64,000 nt of DNA from Paenibacillus sp. HB172176. GTDB taxonomy: Bacteria > Bacillota > Bacilli > Paenibacillales > Paenibacillaceae. Position 1 is the first letter of the stretch. Every line of letters starts with the position of its first letter. Positions 59,559-64,000 of the stretch are shown here, one piece after another. Below the pieces are notes generated by a model that saw only the letters and a program-made list of their open reading frames with translations, was not told the origin of the DNA and did no database searches. Where the stretch lies: NCBI RefSeq assembly GCF_011947265.1, contig NZ_JAATHD010000023.1:45297-109296 (forward strand). Reading direction: 5' to 3'. The translations under genes were made by a program, and so were the position numbers.

Positions 59559-59641
59559 TCTCTCCTCTCCCGCTGCCGAAACCAGCTTTTGGTCATCTAA
59601 AGCGATTATAACGCAAATTCATGCAACGCTCCGAAATTGGC

Positions 59642-59693
59642 AAAAGCCCCGTACGGAGCGGGCCATTTCGCCACACACCATACGGGGCTTTAT
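59642..59693. terminator. Terminator after the A-type carrier gene
   Basis: AAAGCCCCGTACGG pairs with CCATACGGGGCTTT with T residues on both strands (CTTTTGCC on minus, CTTTATC on plus). It lies between the bce module start and the Fe-S carrier gene end. Confidence 0.85.
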
Positions 59694-59730
59694 CTCGGCA
59701 TTCAACGACTCGGCCAAGTTTCCAGCCTTC

Positions 59731-60093
59731 TTAACATTCCCCGGCAGCAGCCGGCTTGCCCGCGTCCGTCGCGGTGCGGAACGAGCTGCCGCAGCCGCAG
59801 GTCGCGCTCGCGTTCGGATTCTCGATCGTGAATCCGCCGCCCATGGCCGATTCTTTGAAATCGATGACGAGGCCGTTCAGGTATTTGATGCTGTCGCTGT
59901 CCACGACAACCTTGATCCCGGAGCTCTCAAGCGCTTGATCGCCTTCCTTCTCCTCGTCGTCGAAGCCCATTCCGTAGGAGAATCCGCTGCAGCCGCCTTC
60001 CTTCACCCCTACGCGCAGGAACAAATCCGGCGATTCCTCTTGCTCGAGCATTTCTCTTATCTTATCTGAAGCCATTTCACTAATCGTGATCAT
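59731..60093 (-). CDS. A-type iron-sulfur carrier (HesB/IscA/ErpA family)
   Basis: A 120-residue Fe-S cluster carrier with the three conserved cysteines C35 (GGCSGFSY), C99 and C101 (TCGCGSSF). It moves clusters to client proteins such as SdhB, MqnC, MqnE and others. ATG at 60093 follows GGAGGG by 7 bases. The tail after the CGCG motif is about 15 residues longer than in E. coli IscA and ends in a further cysteine (GEC). It is monocistronic with a terminator. Confidence 0.92.
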   Translation of the reverse strand: MITISEMASDKIREMLEQEESPDLFLRVGVKEGGCSGFSYGMGFDDEEKEGDQALESSGIKVVVDSDSIKYLNGLVIDFKESAMGGGFTIENPNASATCGCGSSFRTATDAGKPAAAGEC

Positions 60094-60357
60094 GCTGCAT
60101 CCCTCCGTATCTGAAGACATTCTCTGTCTTGTTAATCACTTACTTATCAATAGTATAACCCACATGGCGCATATCCTCAAGGAGGCGGATGCGGTTTAGC
60201 GCTTTCATTTTTATCTACAAATCTTTCAAATGTTTTATGGTTGCCCCTGCTACGTGTGAGGTTTATAATGGTTACAGTTTATTTTTCCGTTTTGGCAAGT
60301 TATTTTTTTCACAAGCCTGCCTATTACGTACTATTCTATCCCAAGGAGGCATTTCTC

Positions 60358-61461
60358 ATGAACGTCGTTACACAGACAGAAGAGAAGCGAATGCAGGACA
60401 TCATCGAGAAGGTTCGGGGCGGTCAGCGATTGACGCTCGAGGATGGCGTTTACTTATATGAATCCGATGATTTATTGACGATTGGTCAACTGGCGAACGA
60501 GGTTGCGCTGAAGAAGAACGGCAAGAAGGTCTATTTTATCGAAAATATGAGCCTGTATTTCACGAATGTCTGCGAAGCGCATTGCGCGTTCTGCAACTTC
60601 CGCAGAGATGAAGGTCAAGAGGGAGCGTATACGCTGTCCGGCGACGAGATGGTGGCTTATGTGAAGGAGCATATCCGGCCCGAGGTTAGGGAATTTCATA
60701 TCGTGGGCGGCCATAATCCGCATGTTCCCTTCCAATATTATGTCGACTCGCTTCAGACGCTGAAGACGAATTTTCCTGAGGTCACTTTGAAGGCTTACAC
60801 CGCTGCCGAGATCGACTTCTTCGCGAGAATCAGCGGCCTGTCCTATAAGGAAGTGCTGCAGGAGCTGATGAAAGCCGGCTTGGAATCATTAACAGGCGGC
60901 GGAGCGGAAATTCTGTCCGATCATTATCGCAAAAAAATGCGCGTGGACAAAGCCGATGTATCCCAGTATCTGGATGTGCATCGGACGGCTCACAACCTTG
61001 GTCTTCGCACACATACAACGATGCTGTACGGCTCGATCGAATCCAAGGAAGACCGCATTCGCCATATGATGCAAATTCGCGACCTTCAAGACGAAACGGG
61101 CGGCTTCCAGGTATTCATTCCGCTGTCCATGCAGCCCATCAATCCTAATGCAGGCATCCGCCGTCGCAATTCGGCGTTCGAGGATCTCAAAACGATTGCC
61201 ATAAGTCGATTGATGCTGGATAATTTCCAACATATCAAGGCTTATTTCATCAATATTGGTGTTCAGCTGACGCAGGTCGCTCTGACGATGGGCGCCGACG
61301 ACGCGCATGGCACGATCGTGAAGGAGCGCATCAGCCATGCGGCAGGCGCGCTTACTCCCGCGGGCATTACGCGCGAAGATCTGATCTGGCTGATTAAGGG
61401 CGCCGGTCGAATTCCGGTGGAGCGCGACACGTTCTACAATGAAATCAAGGTGTATGAGTAA
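60358..61461 (+). CDS. mqnE: Aminofutalosine synthase (radical SAM)
   Basis: Joins 3-[(1-carboxyvinyl)oxy]benzoate to an adenosyl radical to give aminofutalosine, an early step in futalosine-type menaquinone synthesis. The 367-residue protein has the cluster motif CEAHCAFC (C72, C76, C79), HIVGGHNPHVPFQYY, LESLTGGGAEIL and FIPLSMQPINPNAG. ATG at 60358 follows AAGGAGG by 8 bases; an upstream in-frame region has none. It precedes a NDH-2-like gene in the same direction, fitting a quinone context. Confidence 0.94.
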   Translation: MNVVTQTEEKRMQDIIEKVRGGQRLTLEDGVYLYESDDLLTIGQLANEVALKKNGKKVYFIENMSLYFTNVCEAHCAFCNFRRDEGQEGAYTLSGDEMVAYVKEHIRPEVREFHIVGGHNPHVPFQYYVDSLQTLKTNFPEVTLKAYTAAEIDFFARISGLSYKEVLQELMKAGLESLTGGGAEILSDHYRKKMRVDKADVSQYLDVHRTAHNLGLRTHTTMLYGSIESKEDRIRHMMQIRDLQDETGGFQVFIPLSMQPINPNAGIRRRNSAFEDLKTIAISRLMLDNFQHIKAYFINIGVQLTQVALTMGADDAHGTIVKERISHAAGALTPAGITREDLIWLIKGAGRIPVERDTFYNEIKVYE

Positions 61462-61520
61462 AGAAGCAGTTGCAGGCATAACCTACAATTATCAACAAGA
61501 AAGCGGAGCTGGGAGAATCT

Positions 61521-62588
61521 ATGAGAAAAGTTGTTATACTTGGCGGCGGCTACGGCGGCCTTGCGATTGTCGATGAATTATTGGAGAAGCATTTGCCGCA
61601 GGATGTGTCCATCGTGCTCGTCGACAGAATGCCTTTCCAAGGGCTCAAAACGGAATATTACGCGCTGGCTGCAGGCACGGTCTCGGATCTGGAGCTTCGA
61701 GTGAAATTCCCGGATGATCCTCGGGTGAGGCTTGCTTACGGCGAAATTACGGATATTGATATGGAGAGTCAGCTCGTAGTGCTTCAGGATCAGGATCCGA
61801 TCTCGTACGACTGGCTCGTTATTGGACTTGGCTGCACGGACAAATTCCACGGGATTGAAGGCGCCGAGCAATTCGCGACGAGCATACAGACCTTCTCTGC
61901 AGCTCGCAGAACTTACGCGTTGCTCAACGATGTGAAGCCCTACGGCCAAGTGACTATCGTCGGCGGCGGTCTGAGCGGCGTCGAGGTGGCCTCCGAGCTG
62001 CGCGAGAGCAGAGGCGATCTCAATATTCGCATTATCGACAGGGGTCCTTCCGTGCTCTCAGCTTTCCCGGGCAAGCTCCAGAAATTCGTCACGGAATGGT
62101 TCACGGAGCATCAAGTGGAGATGCTGGGCAATGTCTCGCTGAATCGGGTAGAGCCGGGCCAACTGTATGACGCGAACTCTTCGGCGCATATCTATACCGA
62201 TGTTACCTTATGGACGGCAGGCATTCAGCCGGTCGAGCTCGTGCAGCGCATGGAGCTCCCGAAGGACAATCAGGGCCGTTTGATCATTAACGAGCTTCAT
62301 CAGATTCCGGAGTACACCAACGTATATGTGGTCGGAGATTGCGCGTCCCTCCCCTTCTCTCCAAGCGGACAGGCTGCAGGCGCGCAAGGCAAGCAAATCG
62401 CGGAGGTGCTGCATGCGATCTGGCAGGATAAGACGCCGAAGCTTGGCAAGATCAAGCTGAAGGGCGTGCTGGGCTCGCTCGGCAAGAAGAGCGGCTTCGG
62501 AATCATGGGAGGAACGGCCATTATGGGCCGTGTGCCAAGACTGGTCAAAAGCGGCGTGCTGTGGCGTTCGAAGCGTCACTTGGGCTAG
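61521..62588 (+). CDS. yutJ: NDH-2-like FAD-dependent oxidoreductase (YutJ type)
   Basis: A 355-residue flavoprotein related to NDH-2: FAD motif VVILGGGYGGLAIVDELL, NAD motif VTIVGGGLSGVEVASELRE, then LWTAGIQPVELV and VVGDCASLPFSPSGQAAGAQGKQ. It is shorter than the NDH-2 at 37-38 kb and has a different C terminus (RLVKSGVLWRSKRHLG), so the electron acceptor is uncertain. It follows mqnE by 59 bases. In Bacillus yutJ neighbours yuzB and yutI, as here. Confidence 0.86.
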   Translation: MRKVVILGGGYGGLAIVDELLEKHLPQDVSIVLVDRMPFQGLKTEYYALAAGTVSDLELRVKFPDDPRVRLAYGEITDIDMESQLVVLQDQDPISYDWLVIGLGCTDKFHGIEGAEQFATSIQTFSAARRTYALLNDVKPYGQVTIVGGGLSGVEVASELRESRGDLNIRIIDRGPSVLSAFPGKLQKFVTEWFTEHQVEMLGNVSLNRVEPGQLYDANSSAHIYTDVTLWTAGIQPVELVQRMELPKDNQGRLIINELHQIPEYTNVYVVGDCASLPFSPSGQAAGAQGKQIAEVLHAIWQDKTPKLGKIKLKGVLGSLGKKSGFGIMGGTAIMGRVPRLVKSGVLWRSKRHLG

Positions 62589-62594
62589 GGCTAG

Positions 62595-62860
62595 TAAGCG
62601 GCGCTGCTTTGACTGGATAGGTGGAGACATTCGGGCTATATAGGAGCTGCTTGAGCTAAATGAGCCGCCGTGCTTCGGCTAGATAGGCGGATTTACTTGA
62701 GCTATATAAGCGCTGCTTGAGTTAAATGAGCAGCGCTGCTCCGGCTAATTAGGCGGAGCTTCATGCGACTTAGGCGCTCGACGAGCGCCTGCTTGGCACG
62801 TCGTTCCGCGCCAAGGGCGTTCGTTGAGCGCCCTTTGGCTTGGAGTAACGACTTGCTGCA
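62595..62860. repeat. Degenerate repeats and two hairpins after yutJ
   Basis: The motif GCTGCTTGAG(C/T)TAAATGAGC occurs at 62646 and 62712, 66 bases apart, each followed by (C/A)GC..TGCT.CGGCTA..TAGGCGGA; a weaker third copy begins near 62603. Then come a perfect stem AGGCGCTC-GAC-GAGCGCCT (about 62770-62790) and AAGGGCG...CGCCCTT (about 62812-62838), the latter a plausible yutJ terminator. No gene is seen. Confidence 0.75.
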
Positions 62861-62904
62861 CAAGGTGGAGTTATATTTCACATTGCCGCTCTTTAAGGTA
62901 CAAA

Positions 62905-63042
62905 AAAGCTGCATAAATCCATCATTTTTTTCGAAAAGAGCTCATCATCCTTTTGGTTACTTATAATTCCTGCATATTTGCATCAATATATTCTAATCAA
63001 GTGCTATTCTGATAAATTCCTGTATATTTGCATCATTTCTAA
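62905..63042. repeat. AT-rich short direct repeats before yuzB end
   Basis: AATTCCTG(C/T)ATATTTGCATCA occurs at 62965 and 63015, 50 bases apart; a weaker copy (CTGCATAAATCCATCA) lies near 62910. CTGCCACT repeats at about 63062 and 63074. The whole 62.6-63.1 kb gap holds no convincing gene. Confidence 0.72.
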
Positions 63043-63147
63043 AGCTTCAGCCTATCTAGACCTGCCACTAGATCTGCCACTGACCTGCCAGCAGCAAAGA
63101 CTTGTCAACAGCATCATCAGCGCATTCAATTCTACAAAGAACGGCTC

Positions 63148-63420
63148 TTACAGATCATCAATAAGCTTGTCCAGCGCTTCGCGATCGGCTTTCTGCCGCT
63201 TCAGAGCTTCCTGGACGGCAAGAAACAGCTCATCCACATCATCCGCTCCGACAATCTCGCCGTCGACCAGAGCGTAAGGACGCATATAGCATTCGCCGCA
63301 GTTGCCGAGACAGCCGTATTCGATTACTTCAACGGAGTCATCCTCCTGGAACAGCTCCATGATACGCTGGGTTCCGTGATGCATATTGCTGGCGCAAAAT
63401 TCAACCATTGGTTTTATCAT
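63148..63420 (-). CDS. yuzB: YuzB-like DUF1450 protein
   Basis: A 90-residue protein of unknown function with a thioredoxin-like pattern of cysteines: EFCASNMHHGT near residue 9 and YGCLGNCGECYMRPYALVDGE at about 35-55, the YuzB/DUF1450 signature. The fold resembles [2Fe-2S] thioredoxin-like ferredoxins, so a redox or Fe-S role is plausible. AGGTGAG lies 6 bases before the ATG. It is divergent from the NifU-like gene, and yutJ lies on its other side, as in Bacillus. Confidence 0.88.
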   Translation of the reverse strand: MIKPMVEFCASNMHHGTQRIMELFQEDDSVEVIEYGCLGNCGECYMRPYALVDGEIVGADDVDELFLAVQEALKRQKADREALDKLIDDL

Positions 63421-63498
63421 AAGAAACTCACCTTACTTGTCTTTAGAATAAAAATTAGAATGTAACGATAATATTTCTCATTAGATCGTCACTATCCA

Positions 63499-63527
63499 TT
63501 TTCAATTTGCTCGCTTTGTACTATAAT
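63499..63527 (+). promoter_or_regulatory. Promoter of the NifU-like gene
   Basis: TTTTCA (63499-63504), 17-base spacer, perfect TATAAT (63522-63527), 23 bases before the start codon. A short leader with AAAGGAG follows. Confidence 0.65.
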
Positions 63528-63550
63528 AGGGGAGAAAGGAGTTGATTGCA

Positions 63551-63796
63551 ATGAGTGAACAAGTTCAAGAAACCATGTACGACGAAGTGCTCGACGTACT
63601 CGATAAACTTCGCCCATTCCTGCAACGCGATGGAGGCGACGTAGAATTAGTCGATGTCGAGGACGGAATCGTCAAGCTTCGCCTGATGGGTGCTTGCGGC
63701 AGCTGCCCGAGCTCGACCATTACACTGAAAGCCGGCATCGAGCGCGCTTTGCTGGAAGAAGTCGAAGGCGTTGTAGAGGTCGTACAAGTATTTTAA
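63551..63796 (+). CDS. yutI: NifU C-terminal-domain Fe-S scaffold/carrier (YutI)
   Basis: An 81-residue NifU-like domain that binds a [4Fe-4S] cluster through CGSC (C49, C52) in RLMGACGSCPSSTITLK, preceded by LRPFLQRDGGDVELV. It passes clusters to target proteins. ATG at 63551 is 9 bases after AAAGGAG; a TTG at 63542 overlaps that site. It is monocistronic with its own promoter and terminator. Confidence 0.95.
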   Translation: MSEQVQETMYDEVLDVLDKLRPFLQRDGGDVELVDVEDGIVKLRLMGACGSCPSSTITLKAGIERALLEEVEGVVEVVQVF

Positions 63797-63801
63797 TTGC
63801 A

Positions 63802-63847
63802 AAGAGTCTTATCGAAGGCGTTATGCCGACGATAAGACTCTTTTTTC
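63802..63847 (+). terminator. Terminator of yutI
   Basis: AAGAGTCTTATCG pairs with CGATAAGACTCTT, followed by TTTT. The remaining 150 bases of the window show no gene. Confidence 0.92.
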
Positions 63848-64000
63848 TGACCACAATAGAATTTATAAGTTTCCGAGACATTTAAACTGTAAATTCATTT
63901 GGCGATAAAACATTCATGACGCCGCTCCGTCACCCCAATGTATGAAAATAACTGCTATTGCATGGCATGTGGTTTCCATGTTCTCAAATTCGTCAAGACT

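Overview
The window reads as core chromosome of a spore-forming, low-to-moderate GC Firmicute, most likely a Paenibacillus or close relative. This rests on the gene content: DnaB/DnaI primosome loaders, YtxC, Sda, YheC/D-type coat protein, a GerA-type receptor operon, Bce-type and NarL-type two-component systems, T-box and SAM-I leaders, a Rex-like operator, strong AGGAGG ribosome sites, frequent GTG/TTG starts, and menaquinone made by the futalosine route. I see no phage, insertion sequence, tRNA, rRNA or CRISPR array.

Layout. 1-1.3 kb: 5' part of thrS on the minus strand behind a T-box leader. 1.4-7.7 kb: amino-sugar cluster (nagB, nagA, ROK repressor; DeoR regulator and class II aldolase divergent from an AgaS-like SIS protein). 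7.7-12.6 kb: ytxC, mqnC, then metA plus a transsulfuration enzyme behind a SAM-I riboswitch. 12.7-16.3 kb: corA, LysR, PHP phosphatase, HxlR. 16.3-18.5 kb: PadR/MFS efflux operon with twin operators. 18.7-22 kb: sdhCAB. 22-30.4 kb: LysR, CPBP protease, uvrC, a small membrane protein, a 51-bp tandem repeat array, dnaI, dnaB. 30.4-36.8 kb: yuiB, hemQ coupled to a NarL-type two-component system, then an ABC-2 exporter. 36.8-43.3 kb: NDH-2, yumC, zinc ribbon protein, sda with a DnaA-box cluster, yheC/D-like, topB. 43.5-48.8 kb: metallophosphoesterase and ger operon. 48.9-54.7 kb: LysR and a ferric/phosphonate-type ABC importer with a phosphatase. 54.7-59.6 kb: Bce-type antibiotic-sensing module. 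59.7-64 kb: A-type Fe-S carrier, mqnE, yutJ, yuzB, yutI.

Functional links. Respiration is well represented: SdhCAB, two NDH-2-like proteins, YumC, and two futalosine enzymes (MqnC, MqnE) that would supply menaquinone, plus HemQ for heme and IscA/NifU-type proteins for Fe-S clusters. Sporulation and replication are also joined: the gene for the checkpoint peptide Sda sits behind about six DnaA boxes. Several blocks match Bacillus gene order as I remember it (dnaB-dnaI-ytxC-thrS, here broken up; uvrC with sdhCAB; yutI-yuzB-yutJ; yuiB/yumB/yumC).

I did not find a convincing wholly new system. The most rewarding items are the DnaA-box cluster at sda, the regular 51-bp repeat array, the apparent ATA start of the GerAB-like gene, the hemQ-two-component-ABC arrangement, and several clean operator/promoter pairs. 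All names come from reading motifs by eye; no database search was run.
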